Source: an uncultured Erysipelotrichaceae bacterium (lineage in GTDB: Bacteria > Bacillota_I > Bacilli_A > Erysipelotrichales > Erysipelotrichaceae). From it: DNA of 58,373 bases. Under the pieces are notes generated by a model that saw nothing but the letters and a program-made list of their open reading frames with translations, was not told where the DNA came from and did not search any database. Position numbers and translations under genes: made by a program. The stretch lies in the NCBI GenBank assembly GCA_949289855.1, contig CASEPS010000023.1, positions 1 through 58,373 of the forward strand, read 5' to 3'. Below are positions 7,580 through 16,666 of this stretch, one piece after another. The stretch's first letter is position 1, and each line of letters begins with the position of its first letter.

Positions 7580-9796
7580 CTATTCTACTGAATGATTCAT
7601 TTCATTTCTGTTCGCATTAATAAGACTTCCTGCAAGAAGAATCTCCTTCTCTCTGTCATTCAATGACGCAACAGATAGTGTACAAGGTTGTACCCCTTCC
7701 CTGCTAATCACATAGGCTTCAAATGGTCTATCTTTTTCAAGACTGTCCTTTACACCTTTGACAAATACCCATGTACCTTTGGTGAATGTCTCTCCTTCTT
7801 CTGTCACAAATGGAATCATACCCCAGTTAATGAGATTGGAACGATACCGTTTTGTTGCATATTCCTTTGCAATGTTGGCACCTGCTCCAAGTACTCTCTG
7901 GCAGGAAGCAGCCTGTTCACGGGCAGAACCATCACCTGGTTTATTGGCATATATTGTTGAGGCAATCTCATAGTCCCCTGTTTCTATGCCAGCTTGTTTC
8001 AACTGTTCTATGACCTTTCTTACTTCTTCATCTGTCTTTGCCAATGCCTGCACAGCCTTGGCTTCTTTGACATAGTCTGGATCTCTTCTGGAAAGGGTGA
8101 ACTCTGCAAGTCTTAGTGGATTGGAACGATAACTGCTTGTTTCACCACTTGGAATGAGCTCATCTGTTGTAGTCACAGGATCATCAATGTGAGAAACTAT
8201 CTTCAAAAGAAGATTTTCTTTCAATGCCGGCATTTCTGGCCAGTCTTTGATATTTGGACCCATCTTCAGCTCAACACTATCATCTGCTCTTCCATAACCA
8301 TCAAATACACGTTTTGCATAAATAGAAGAATCAAATACATAGTCTTTGCATTCTGTTTCTTCCTGTACCACTTCATCTGCACCGGTCAATATGCCACCAT
8401 TCGCTGCGGTTGCCGCAATAGATCTTGCGTCCATAAGACATACCGCTGCCATCTGTCCTTCACCAGGTTTTGAACCCTCACGATTTGGGAAGTTTCTTGT
8501 TGTATGACGGATGGACAGTTCTCCATCAGCTGGTGTATCACCCGCCCCAAAACAAGGGCCACAGAATGCTTCACGGAAAATGGCACCACTGGAAAGCAAT
8601 TGGGAAACTGTTCCATTATCTGCTAACGCCTTATATACCGGCAAGGAATCCGGATAAACAGAAAGACGGAATGTACCATTACCAGTACTCTTGTCTTTCA
8701 ATATTTCAGTCGCAGCCATAATGTTTTCATATGTACCGCCTGCACACCCGGCAATCACTGCCTGGTCAATATGTACATTGCCACTTTCATCAACCTTGTC
8801 CACAAGATTCATCTTTCTTCCTGTTGTCTTTACAATTCTTTCTTCTGCTTCTTTGAGATACCGCTTTGGATCCTGTTTGAACACCCGTATTGGCATTGCG
8901 ATTGACGGATGCATTGGCAAAGCAATCATCGGTTCAATCTCACCAAGATCAAGAAGAATGCACCGGTCATAATAAGCACCTTCCTCTATGGATAATTTCT
9001 TATAAGCTTCTGGGCGGTTATGCTGGATGAAATACTTCTCTGTCACCGCATCTGTCTCCCAGATGGAAGAAAGACATGTTGTCTCGGTTGTCATGACATC
9101 TATTCCATTGCGGTAATCCTGCGAAAGACACGCAATACCAGGTCCGGCAAATTCCATAACCTTGTTTTTCACAAACCCATTGTCATACACTTCTTTGCAT
9201 AGTGCTAATGCCACATCATGTGGACCAACACCTGGCTTTGGTTTCCCAGTCATATAGATGAGCACAACCTCTGGTTCTCCAATGTCATACGCCTGCCCAA
9301 GCAGTTGCTTGGCAATCTCTCCGCCACCTTCACCAATTCCCATTGTACCAAGAGCACCATATCTTGTATGGGAATCCGAACCAAGGATCATCCTGCCACA
9401 GCCACTCATCATTTCCCGGTTATAACTGTGAATCACCGCAAGACACGGCGGCACATAAATACCACCATACTTCTTACAAGCCGACAAGGCAAAGGCATGG
9501 TCATCTTCATTGATTGTTCCCCCAACCGCACAAAGTGTATTGTGGCAGTTTGTCAAAACATACGGAACCGGAAACTTCTTCATGCCAGAAGCACGGGCTG
9601 TCTGTATAATCCCAACATAGGTAATATCATGACTTGTCAATGAATCAAAACGGATATGCATCACATCATCGTTTCCTTCATTGTGTGCAGAAAGAATCCT
9701 GTAGGAAAGTGTATGCTTTCTGCCCGCTTCTATATTTCCATCTGTTTCAGTTGGTTTTCCATTTTCAATCCATATACCATGATCAATCAGTTTCAT
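7580..9796 (-). CDS. acn: Aconitase-family hydratase
   Basis: The 738-residue protein belongs to the aconitase superfamily. Cys351 (in AGCAGGTYENI) and Cys412/Cys415 (in CGPCFGAGDTPADG) are the three expected [4Fe-4S] ligands. SDSHTRYGALGTMGIGEGG near residue 140 is the substrate-side motif, and the C-terminal swivel domain follows. It is shorter than classic AcnA (near 890) and closer to the roughly 750-residue YbhJ-like branch. Its start overlaps the end of icd by 14 bases, and citrate synthase is divergent next door, which strongly supports citrate-to-isocitrate isomerisation. A different hydratase activity cannot be excluded from sequence alone. The ATG follows GAGAGG. Confidence 0.85.
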   Translation of the reverse strand: MKLIDHGIWIENGKPTETDGNIEAGRKHTLSYRILSAHNEGNDDVMHIRFDSLTSHDITYVGIIQTARASGMKKFPVPYVLTNCHNTLCAVGGTINEDDHAFALSACKKYGGIYVPPCLAVIHSYNREMMSGCGRMILGSDSHTRYGALGTMGIGEGGGEIAKQLLGQAYDIGEPEVVLIYMTGKPKPGVGPHDVALALCKEVYDNGFVKNKVMEFAGPGIACLSQDYRNGIDVMTTETTCLSSIWETDAVTEKYFIQHNRPEAYKKLSIEEGAYYDRCILLDLGEIEPMIALPMHPSIAMPIRVFKQDPKRYLKEAEERIVKTTGRKMNLVDKVDESGNVHIDQAVIAGCAGGTYENIMAATEILKDKSTGNGTFRLSVYPDSLPVYKALADNGTVSQLLSSGAIFREAFCGPCFGAGDTPADGELSIRHTTRNFPNREGSKPGEGQMAAVCLMDARSIAATAANGGILTGADEVVQEETECKDYVFDSSIYAKRVFDGYGRADDSVELKMGPNIKDWPEMPALKENLLLKIVSHIDDPVTTTDELIPSGETSSYRSNPLRLAEFTLSRRDPDYVKEAKAVQALAKTDEEVRKVIEQLKQAGIETGDYEIASTIYANKPGDGSAREQAASCQRVLGAGANIAKEYATKRYRSNLINWGMIPFVTEEGETFTKGTWVFVKGVKDSLEKDRPFEAYVISREGVQPCTLSVASLNDREKEILLAGSLINANRNEMNHSVE

Positions 9797-10790
9797 TACT
9801 CAACCTCTCTATAACCGCACTTGTAAAACTCCTTAATGTTCCATTGCCACCAATATCCGCTGTGGTTTCCTGTCCTTCTTCCACAACCGTTGCGATTGCT
9901 TTTTCGAGTCTTTCTGCCTTTTCTTCCATCTCGTTATCTTTGAGCATCATCGCAAGTGCCAACAATATCGCACTTGGATTTGCCATGTTCTTACCGGCAA
10001 TATCCGGTGCTGAACCATGTACTGCTTCATAAATAGAAACATCCTCACCAATATTGGCAGAAGGCGCAAAACCAAGTCCACCAACAAGTCCTGCACAAAG
10101 GTCACTGATAATGTCCCCATACAGGTTTTCTGTCACAAGGACATCGAATTGTGTCGGTTCTTTGACAAGCTTCATACATAAAGCATCAATGATCACATCA
10201 TCTGCTTCTATGTCCGGATATTCTTTGGCCACTTCTTCAAACACATGCAGGAAAAGACCATCTGTCATCTTCATGATATTTGCCTTATGTACACAAGTCA
10301 CCTTATGACGGTTATGTTTCTTCGCGTAGTCAAACGCAAAGCGTATAATCCTTTCACTTGCCTTGCGGGTGATGAGCTTTACCCCACATGCTGTGTCTTC
10401 ATCCACCATATATTCAATACCCTTGTACAGGTCTTCACTGTTTTCTCTGACAACCACAAGATCCACATTTGCATAGGGTGTTTCTACACCCTTCCATGAA
10501 CAAAGTGGTCTCAGGTTTGCATATGTTGAAAACTGCTGTCGTAACTGCACATTGATCGAACGGAACCCTGTACCAATTGGCGTTGCGGTTGGACCTTTGA
10601 GAGCCACTTTGCATTGCTGTATGGCTTCAAGAAGTCCATCTTCTAACAATTTTCCACTTTCTTCATAATATTCTCTGCCGGCATGGTAAACCTGCCATTC
10701 AATATCTGTACCAAGTGCAGAAGAAACTTCTACCGCACTTTCTGCGATTTCTTTGCCTATGCCATCTCCTGGTATGAGTACTGCTTTCAT
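9783..10790 (-). CDS. icd: Isocitrate dehydrogenase (NAD-type, 335 residues)
   Basis: This member of the isocitrate/isopropylmalate dehydrogenase family has PGDGIGKEI at its N terminus, the substrate motif GFRSINVQLRQQFSTYANLRP region at about residues 82-103, a Lys/Asp-containing catalytic region around HKANIMKMTDG, and the C-terminal EAVHGSAPDIAGKNMANP. The short length and the loop sequences fit the NAD-dependent type, but cofactor choice is inferred. It converts isocitrate to 2-oxoglutarate and CO2. It is the first gene of an operon with the aconitase and is divergent from citrate synthase. The ATG follows GAGGTAGGAATC spacing. Confidence 0.88.
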   Translation of the reverse strand: MKAVLIPGDGIGKEIAESAVEVSSALGTDIEWQVYHAGREYYEESGKLLEDGLLEAIQQCKVALKGPTATPIGTGFRSINVQLRQQFSTYANLRPLCSWKGVETPYANVDLVVVRENSEDLYKGIEYMVDEDTACGVKLITRKASERIIRFAFDYAKKHNRHKVTCVHKANIMKMTDGLFLHVFEEVAKEYPDIEADDVIIDALCMKLVKEPTQFDVLVTENLYGDIISDLCAGLVGGLGFAPSANIGEDVSIYEAVHGSAPDIAGKNMANPSAILLALAMMLKDNEMEEKAERLEKAIATVVEEGQETTADIGGNGTLRSFTSAVIERLSNETD

Positions 10791-10823
10791 GATTCCTACC
10801 TCTTTTCTGTTTCAGTATATACC

Positions 10824-10852
10824 TTAATAAAATGAATTGGAAAAGTTTTCAA
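10824..10852 (-). promoter_or_regulatory. Promoter of icd-acn
   Basis: On the minus strand TTGAAA (10847-10852) and TATTAA (10824-10829) are 17 bases apart, upstream of the icd start at 10790. The -35 lies within a GAAAAGTTTTC palindrome that is partly repeated as GAAACTTTTTC beside the citrate synthase promoter, which could be a shared regulator site. Confidence 0.5.
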
Positions 10853-10854
10853 TC

Positions 10855-10882
10855 TTGACTGAAACTTTTTCTGAAATACAAT
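10855..10882 (+). promoter_or_regulatory. Promoter of citrate synthase gene
   Basis: TTGACT (10855-10860) and TACAAT (10877-10882) are separated by 16 bases, with AAAGGAG just downstream before the ATG at 10906. It is back to back with the icd promoter, so one factor could coordinate both. Confidence 0.55.
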
Positions 10883-10905
10883 GAAACTATTGAAAGGAGA
10901 TGTCT

Positions 10906-12273
10906 ATGCTCTATCCAAACACCCAATCTCTGACAGAAGAACAACTGAAAATCCTCTGTGATGAATACCGCAAACACAACTGCATCACCCAGAACACAAC
11001 CATGGATGTCAAACGAGGACTCCGCAATGCGGATGGTACCGGTGTACTTGCCGGATTAACCAACATATGTGATGTCGTTGGTTATCAAAAAGACAGCGAT
11101 GGCAACATCATTCCAGCTGATGGTCACCTTCTCTACCGTGGCATTGACCTCTATGACATTGTCAATGAAGCCGTGAACAGTGGCCGCTTCCTGTTTGAAG
11201 AAGTGGAATGGCTGTTATTACTTGGTACATTACCAACAAAAGAAGAACTGCAAATGTTTCAGACAATGCTCGAAAACCACCATGAACTGCCAGATGGTTT
11301 TGCGGAAACGATGATCATGAGTGCGCCATCTCCCAATATCATGAACAAGATGGCACGTTCCGTACTTGCCATGTATGCCTATGACAAAAAAGCAGAGGAC
11401 AATAGTCTTGAAAATGTCCTCCGCCAGAGTATTAATGTAATTGCTGAAATGCCGACAATGATGGTCTATGCCTATCAGATATACCGCCATGCCTTCAAAC
11501 ACCAGTCCATGTATTTCCATTATCCAAAAGCTGGTCATAGCACTGCTGAACACATCCTTGCCACATACCGGGAAGACCAGAACTTCACCCATGAAGAAGC
11601 CAAACTGCTTGACCTCTGTCTGATCTGCCATGGCGACCACGGTGGTGGCAATAACTCCACCTTTACCGACAGGGTTGTTTCCAGCACCGGCAGTGATACA
11701 TACAGTGCCATTGCCTCAGCCATCTTATCTTTGAAAGGTCCACGTCATGGTGGTGCCAACCTAAAAGTTATGGAACAGCTCGACAACATGATCCAGGCAG
11801 GCGTCAACCCTCAAAGCGATGCTTCGGTTTATGAAGCTTTGAAACAAATCCTGACTAAACAAAGTAGAGACAGAAGCGGACTGGTCTATGGCATAGGACA
11901 TGCGGTCTATACAAAGAGTGACCCAAGAGCCCAGATCCTCAAAACATACAGTTATGACCTTTCAAGAATAAAGGGCTTTGAAAAAGAATATGACCTTCTC
12001 TGTATGATTGAAAAACTGGCCCCTGAAGTCTTCAAAGAAGTCAAAGGTACAACCAAAAACATCTGTGCCAATGTAGACCTGTTCTCTGGTTTAATTTACC
12101 GGATGCTTGGCATAGATGAAGTGCTCTTTACACCAATCTTCGCTATTGCGCGGGCTGGTGGCTGGTGTGCCCACAGAATGGAAGAAATTGAATTCAATAA
12201 CCGCATCATCCGTCCTGCCTATGCCTATTGTGGAGAAAGGGGAAAGACATACTTTCCCCTTGATGAACGATAA
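10906..12273 (+). CDS. Citrate synthase
   Basis: The 455-residue enzyme condenses oxaloacetate and acetyl-CoA to citrate. It has the family histidines in FHYPKAGHSTAEH/ICHGDHGGGNNST, the motif LKGPRHGGAN near residue 285 and GIGHAVYTKSDPRA near residue 330, plus the C-terminal ARAGGWCAHRMEE. It is longer than the roughly 370-residue Bacillus enzymes because of an N-terminal extension, which is common in clostridial and related forms. I chose the ATG at 10906 because AAAGGAG lies seven bases upstream; the ATG at 10900 is part of that site. It is divergent from icd-acn, and together they form an oxidative branch to 2-oxoglutarate. The stop is immediately adjacent to the convergent asparaginase gene. 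Confidence 0.92.
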   Translation: MLYPNTQSLTEEQLKILCDEYRKHNCITQNTTMDVKRGLRNADGTGVLAGLTNICDVVGYQKDSDGNIIPADGHLLYRGIDLYDIVNEAVNSGRFLFEEVEWLLLLGTLPTKEELQMFQTMLENHHELPDGFAETMIMSAPSPNIMNKMARSVLAMYAYDKKAEDNSLENVLRQSINVIAEMPTMMVYAYQIYRHAFKHQSMYFHYPKAGHSTAEHILATYREDQNFTHEEAKLLDLCLICHGDHGGGNNSTFTDRVVSSTGSDTYSAIASAILSLKGPRHGGANLKVMEQLDNMIQAGVNPQSDASVYEALKQILTKQSRDRSGLVYGIGHAVYTKSDPRAQILKTYSYDLSRIKGFEKEYDLLCMIEKLAPEVFKEVKGTTKNICANVDLFSGLIYRMLGIDEVLFTPIFAIARAGGWCAHRMEEIEFNNRIIRPAYAYCGERGKTYFPLDER

Positions 12274-13266
12274 TCATTGCAGGATGTCATGCATGATGGG
12301 TGTTCTGAACCAATCACAGGCATCCTCCGCATCTTTCCCTTGTGCAAGTACCCACATCAGCTTTGTCACAACAGCTTCTGGTGTCATATCCCTTGCCTCC
12401 AGGACTCCTGGCAGCTCTCTTGCAATGCGGCCAACTTCATACACAGACAAGTCACTGCCTTCATGTTGTACCTGGGTGGAAAAGACAACCAGTCTTCCAT
12501 GTTCAAGCCACGCCATAACTTCCTTCAGCAGTTCGCCATCTTTGCCTCCTGGCAGTCCACCTACCCCAAAGCCTTCAATGACAATGGCATGGAACTGGGA
12601 ACGCAATGCCTTGAGAACATCTGCCCCCATACCCGGCACAAGCCGCAATACAAACACATGTGGATCCAGTTTGTCATAGAAACGAACTGGTCCATTTTCT
12701 TTCACATTGAGATAGCGGATGAGATGATCATCCCGGAAGACAGCCGTTTCCGGATAATCAATGCTGGAAAAAGCATTGAAACTCTTGGAACGTACCTTTC
12801 TTGCCCTTGTCCCAAGGATGACATGGTTGTTGAAAACAATATGCACACCACATGCCCCGTCACTTACCGCATATTGGAATGCATGGTACAGGTTCTTTCG
12901 AGCATCTGTATCACGGTTGTATATCGACTTCTGGCTGCCTGTCAGCACAATAGGTTTTGGACTATGCTGGATGAGATAACTCAGTGCCGCTGCACTATAG
13001 GCCATCGTATCCGTACCATGACTGATCACAAAACCATCATACTTCTCATAATTGTTTTTGATGGTATCCTTCATCATTAACCAGTGATCTGGTGTGATAT
13101 TGGTCGAATCAAGATCAAACAGCTGAATAGCATCAATGTCGCATACATATTTGATCTCCGGCACAAACCGCAATAATTCTTCGGCAGAAATAGCTGGTCT
13201 CAGTCCATTTTCTGTCTTTTTGGAGGCAATGGTACCTCCTGTTGCAATTAACAATATTTTCTTCAT
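12274..13266 (-). CDS. L-asparaginase (type I, cytoplasmic)
   Basis: The 330-residue enzyme hydrolyses asparagine to aspartate and ammonia. The N-terminal LIATGGTIASKKTENG carries the first catalytic Thr, and VISHGTDTMAYSAAAL near residue 80 carries the second Thr-Asp pair. There is no signal peptide, so it is the cytoplasmic form. Only 36 bases separate it from pyrB, and a terminator hairpin fills that space. No ribosome binding site precedes the ATG, and no convincing -10 box is present either, so expression may depend on read-through or on an unrecognised promoter. Its 3' end is directly adjacent to the convergent citrate synthase gene without any terminator between them. Confidence 0.92.
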   Translation of the reverse strand: MKKILLIATGGTIASKKTENGLRPAISAEELLRFVPEIKYVCDIDAIQLFDLDSTNITPDHWLMMKDTIKNNYEKYDGFVISHGTDTMAYSAAALSYLIQHSPKPIVLTGSQKSIYNRDTDARKNLYHAFQYAVSDGACGVHIVFNNHVILGTRARKVRSKSFNAFSSIDYPETAVFRDDHLIRYLNVKENGPVRFYDKLDPHVFVLRLVPGMGADVLKALRSQFHAIVIEGFGVGGLPGGKDGELLKEVMAWLEHGRLVVFSTQVQHEGSDLSVYEVGRIARELPGVLEARDMTPEAVVTKLMWVLAQGKDAEDACDWFRTPIMHDILQ

Positions 13267-13271
13267 AAGTC

Positions 13272-13298
13272 ACAAAATGCCTGTCAAAAGACAGGCAT
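13272..13298 (-). terminator. Terminator of the pyrimidine operon
   Basis: ATGCCTGTC and GACAGGCAT form a perfect 9-bp stem with a four-base loop, followed by TTTTGTG on the minus strand. It begins five bases after the pyrB stop and ends a few bases before the asparaginase ATG. Confidence 0.82.
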
Positions 13299-13302
13299 CA
13301 TT

Positions 13303-14409
13303 TCATTTGTCATATACCGCTTCTGCTTCACAATAGATACAGCGGTATGTACGGGTACGTGGATCTTTGAGACGATAGATGTGGTGAATTTCCTGTTCAC
13401 ACGATGTAATACATCTTGGATTTGTACAATGCAGTACATCTGTGAGCTCTGCTGGTAATCCATCAATCATTTCTTCATGATCATAGACATGTACACCCTG
13501 TTCTGTTAACAGCTTGCGGATGAGTGCCATACGCATGTACTTGCCGTTATAAACCTGTTTGAAATAGCAGGCACGTGGATCTTTGTCCACATCTACAGAA
13601 ATTTCATTGACCCTTGGCAGTGGATGCAAAACAATGCAATCCTCTTTTGCCTTCTTCATCTTTTCTGCATCAAGGACATACACATCCTTAAGGCGTTCAT
13701 AGTTATCCTGGCTGTCAAAGCGTTCCTTCTGGATGCGTGTCATATATAACACATCAAGGTCAAAGAGATTATCTTCAAGGTTTGTGACTTCCTTGTACGG
13801 AATACCATTCTTTTCGAGAATGTCTTCTTTCACCCATTTTGGAATGCAGAGTTCTTCCGGTGAAATGAGCACTACACTGAGTCCTTCATATCTCTGCAAT
13901 GCATTCAAAAGAGAATGCACCGTTCTGCCATAGCGAAGGTCACCACATACACCAACCTTCAGATGGTCCAGTCTTCCCTTCTCCCGATAAATCGTGCAAA
14001 GGTCTGCCAGTGTCTGGGTTGGATGGTTATGTCCACCATCTCCGGCATTGATGACCGGAATGTCACAGGACTTTGCAGCAACCAGTGGAGCACCTTCTTT
14101 GTTATGGCGCATCGCGATGATATCCGCAAGCTGGGAAACGACAATGGCAGTGTCATGGACACTTTCTCCCTTGGAGGCAGAGCTTGAAGAAGCACCTGAA
14201 AAACCAATGACAGAACCACCCATGGCAAGCACGGCAGATTCAAAGGAAAGTCTGGTTCTTGTACTTGGTTCATAGAACAATGTCGCAAGAACCTTTCCTT
14301 TCATGCAATCCGCATACTTTGATGGGTTATCCATCATATCGATGGCAGTATGGATCAGATCATCGATTTCTTCGGTTGAAAGATCGAGAATGTCGATGCA
14401 GTCTTTCAT
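13303..14409 (-). CDS. pyrB: Aspartate carbamoyltransferase with fused PyrI-type zinc domain
   Basis: Residues 1 to about 305 are a catalytic PyrB chain: FYEPSTRTRLSFESA (carbamoyl phosphate loop), SKGESVHDT, GDGGHNHPTQTLAD and LHPLPRVNEI. It joins carbamoyl phosphate to aspartate. After a short linker, the C terminus carries Cys328, Cys333, Cys357 and Cys360. The C-x4-C-x23-C-x2-C spacing is the same as the zinc site of the regulatory chain PyrI. Only the zinc part of PyrI appears present; there is no nucleotide-binding domain. Such fusions could hold catalytic trimers together. It is the last gene of the operon, and its ATG overlaps the pyrE stop by four bases. Confidence 0.93.
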   Translation of the reverse strand: MKDCIDILDLSTEEIDDLIHTAIDMMDNPSKYADCMKGKVLATLFYEPSTRTRLSFESAVLAMGGSVIGFSGASSSSASKGESVHDTAIVVSQLADIIAMRHNKEGAPLVAAKSCDIPVINAGDGGHNHPTQTLADLCTIYREKGRLDHLKVGVCGDLRYGRTVHSLLNALQRYEGLSVVLISPEELCIPKWVKEDILEKNGIPYKEVTNLEDNLFDLDVLYMTRIQKERFDSQDNYERLKDVYVLDAEKMKKAKEDCIVLHPLPRVNEISVDVDKDPRACYFKQVYNGKYMRMALIRKLLTEQGVHVYDHEEMIDGLPAELTDVLHCTNPRCITSCEQEIHHIYRLKDPRTRTYRCIYCEAEAVYDK

Positions 14410-15044
14410 TTGTTCATCCAGCTTTCATCATCCGGATTGTTGCGGAAAGCAATGAGTCTTTCCACATCTTCAGGTCTGATATAGCCTTCTTCAGCTGCAC
14501 ACTTTGCGATAGTGTCGAAGTGAACAAGGGAAACATTCTTCACATTGTTGGAAGAAAGGCGGTCATCAGCTTTCTTGAGACCATATGTCACAATGGACAC
14601 AATACCGAGCACTTCTGCCCCTGCTTCACGCAATACATTGACAACATCGACACAGCTGCCTGCTGTAGAAATGAGATCTTCCACAACAACAACCTTCTGA
14701 CCTTTTTCGAGCTTACCTTCAATCTGGTTCTTGCGGCCATGGTCCTTGGATCCGGTTCTGACATAACCCATAGGCATGCCAAGAATATGACCAGTGATTG
14801 CCGCATGAGCAATACCAGCCGTAGAAGTACCCATGAGTACTTCTGCTTCCGGATAGTTTTCCTTTACCAGTTCAGCGAGACCATTTTCGACATCTGTTCT
14901 CACCTTGACATCTGTCAGAGTAAGTCTGTTATCACAATAAATTGGTGATTTGATACCAGAAGCCCATGTGAATGGTTCATCCGGTCTGAAGAATACTGCC
15001 TTGATGGAAAGCAGATCTTTGGCAATTAATTCATCTCTTGTCAT
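14406..15044 (-). CDS. pyrE: Orotate phosphoribosyltransferase
   Basis: The 212-residue enzyme transfers ribose phosphate from PRPP to orotate, giving OMP. The PRPP-binding motif is KVVVVEDLISTAGS, and TSTAGIAHAA with GYVRTGSKDHGRKNQIEG are the usual flexible-loop regions. I chose the ATG at 15044, nine bases after GGGGAGG; earlier in-frame ATGs at 15053 and 15086 touch or precede that site. It starts one base after the pyrF stop, and its own stop overlaps pyrB, so translation is probably coupled. Confidence 0.95.
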   Translation of the reverse strand: MTRDELIAKDLLSIKAVFFRPDEPFTWASGIKSPIYCDNRLTLTDVKVRTDVENGLAELVKENYPEAEVLMGTSTAGIAHAAITGHILGMPMGYVRTGSKDHGRKNQIEGKLEKGQKVVVVEDLISTAGSCVDVVNVLREAGAEVLGIVSIVTYGLKKADDRLSSNNVKNVSLVHFDTIAKCAAEEGYIRPEDVERLIAFRNNPDDESWMNK

Positions 15045-15045
15045 T

Positions 15046-15753
15046 TTATGCATCCTCCCCCAGGAAATCCCTGATACATCTTTCATATGCAGCTACCGGA
15101 TCACTTGCGGCAGTGATAGATCTGCCAACAACGATATAATCCGAACCGATTTCACGTGCTGCTGCTGGTGTCATGACACGCTTCTGGTCACCCTTGTCAT
15201 CATCCGCAAAACGGATACCAGGTGTGACTGTCAGGAAATTCTCACCACAAGCCTTATGAACAGTTTCTGCTTCAAGTGGTGAGCAGACGACACCATCAAG
15301 ACCTGCCTTCTTTGCATTTTCAGCATAGTGCATAACAACTTCTGCCATCGGGGCATGGATCATGAGATCATCTTCCATGCTCAGCTGATCAGTACTTGTC
15401 AGCTGTGTAACCGCAATGAGAAGTGGTCTTGTGCCATCCTCCCGGGTCAATCCCTCAAGCGCTGCTTCCATCATGCGGATTGTGCCTGCCGCATGGAGGT
15501 TGACAAGGTCAACATCGAGGGAAGAAAGTACATGCATTGCCTTTTTCACCGTATTGGGAATGTCATGTAACTTGAGGTCGAGGAAGATCTTATGTCCTCT
15601 CTTTTTGATTTCACGGACAATTTCAGGACCTACCGCATAGAACAGCTCCATGCCGATTTTCACAAATGGCTTTCTTCCTGTGAACTGATCAAGAAAGCGG
15701 AATGTTTCTTCTGCTGAAGAAAAATCACAGGCAATAATGACGTCTTTTGGCAT
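15046..15753 (-). CDS. pyrF: Orotidine 5'-phosphate decarboxylase
   Basis: This 235-residue TIM-barrel enzyme turns OMP into UMP. The catalytic motif [16 protein letters not shown] (Asp-x-Lys-x-x-Asp) is intact, as are ACDFSSAEE at the N terminus, VTPGIRF and the phosphate-binding [10 protein letters not shown] near the C terminus. AAGGAG precedes the ATG, overlapping the end of pyrD, and only one base separates the two genes. Confidence 0.96.
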   Translation of the reverse strand: MPKDVIIACDFSSAEETFRFLDQFTGRKPFVKIGMELFYAVGPEIVREIKKRGHKIFLDLKLHDIPNTVKKAMHVLSSLDVDLVNLHAAGTIRMMEAALEGLTREDGTRPLLIAVTQLTSTDQLSMEDDLMIHAPMAEVVMHYAENAKKAGLDGVVCSPLEAETVHKACGENFLTVTPGIRFADDDKGDQKRVMTPAAAREIGSDYIVVGRSITAASDPVAAYERCIRDFLGEDA

Positions 15754-15754
15754 A

Positions 15755-16666
15755 TTATCGTACTCCTTTACTTAATTCTTCCAATGTTGTAATTCCATAT
15801 TTATCCATGACAGATGGAAGATCTTCAATGATCTTCTTGCAGATCCATGGATCCACAAGGTTGGCTGCACCAACTTCAACGGCTGCCGCTCCAGCCATCA
15901 TCATCTCCAGTACATCTTCCCCGCTGCTCACGCCACCCATACCGATAACCGGAATGTTGACTGCATGGGCAACCTGGTACACCATGCGTAAGGCTACCGG
16001 GAAAATGGCAGGTCCGGAGAAACCACCCATAACATTGGCAATGACCGGTTTTCTTGTCTTCAGGTCAATGCGCATGCCAAGCATCGTATTGATGAGGCTG
16101 ATACCATCTGCACCAGCTTCTTCACATGCCTTTGCGATGGCAACAATATCGGTCACATTTGGGGAAAGCTTGATGAAGACAGGCTTCTTTGTGACTTCCC
16201 GCACTGCCTTTGTGACCGTAGCGGCAGCTGTTGGATCTGTACCAAACGCCATACCACCACCATGGACATTCGGACAGCTGATGTTTACCTCAAACCAGCC
16301 GATATCCTCCACTGCATCGAGTTTCTGTACCGTATACGCATAGTCTTCCACACTGAAGCCGGACACATTGGCCATGACCTTCTTGTGGAAAACCTCTCTC
16401 ATTTTTGGCAATTCTTCACTGATCACCTTATCGACACCCGGGTTTTGCAGACCAACCGCATTGATCAATCCGGCTGTGCACTCCGCAATACGCGGTGTCG
16501 GGTTGCCAAAGCGGGGATCCTTTGTTGTTCCCTTGAAGGAGAATGTACCAAGGATATTGATATCGTAGAGGTCCGCATATTCATAGCCGTAGCCAAATGT
16601 GCCAGAAGCAGGAATGACAGGGTTGTCCAGTTCAATACCACACAGGTTTACATTCAGTCTTCCCAT
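15755..16666 (-). CDS. pyrD: Dihydroorotate dehydrogenase, class 1B catalytic subunit
   Basis: The 303-residue FMN enzyme oxidises dihydroorotate to orotate. It has [16 protein letters not shown] near the N terminus, the class 1 active-site Cys in [13 protein letters not shown], and the FMN phosphate site around [13 protein letters not shown]. Class 1B forms a complex with PyrK and uses NAD, and pyrK is directly upstream with a 13-base overlap, which fits. GAGGAGA precedes the ATG. Confidence 0.95.
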   Translation of the reverse strand: MGRLNVNLCGIELDNPVIPASGTFGYGYEYADLYDINILGTFSFKGTTKDPRFGNPTPRIAECTAGLINAVGLQNPGVDKVISEELPKMREVFHKKVMANVSGFSVEDYAYTVQKLDAVEDIGWFEVNISCPNVHGGGMAFGTDPTAAATVTKAVREVTKKPVFIKLSPNVTDIVAIAKACEEAGADGISLINTMLGMRIDLKTRKPVIANVMGGFSGPAIFPVALRMVYQVAHAVNIPVIGMGGVSSGEDVLEMMMAGAAAVEVGAANLVDPWICKKIIEDLPSVMDKYGITTLEELSKGVR

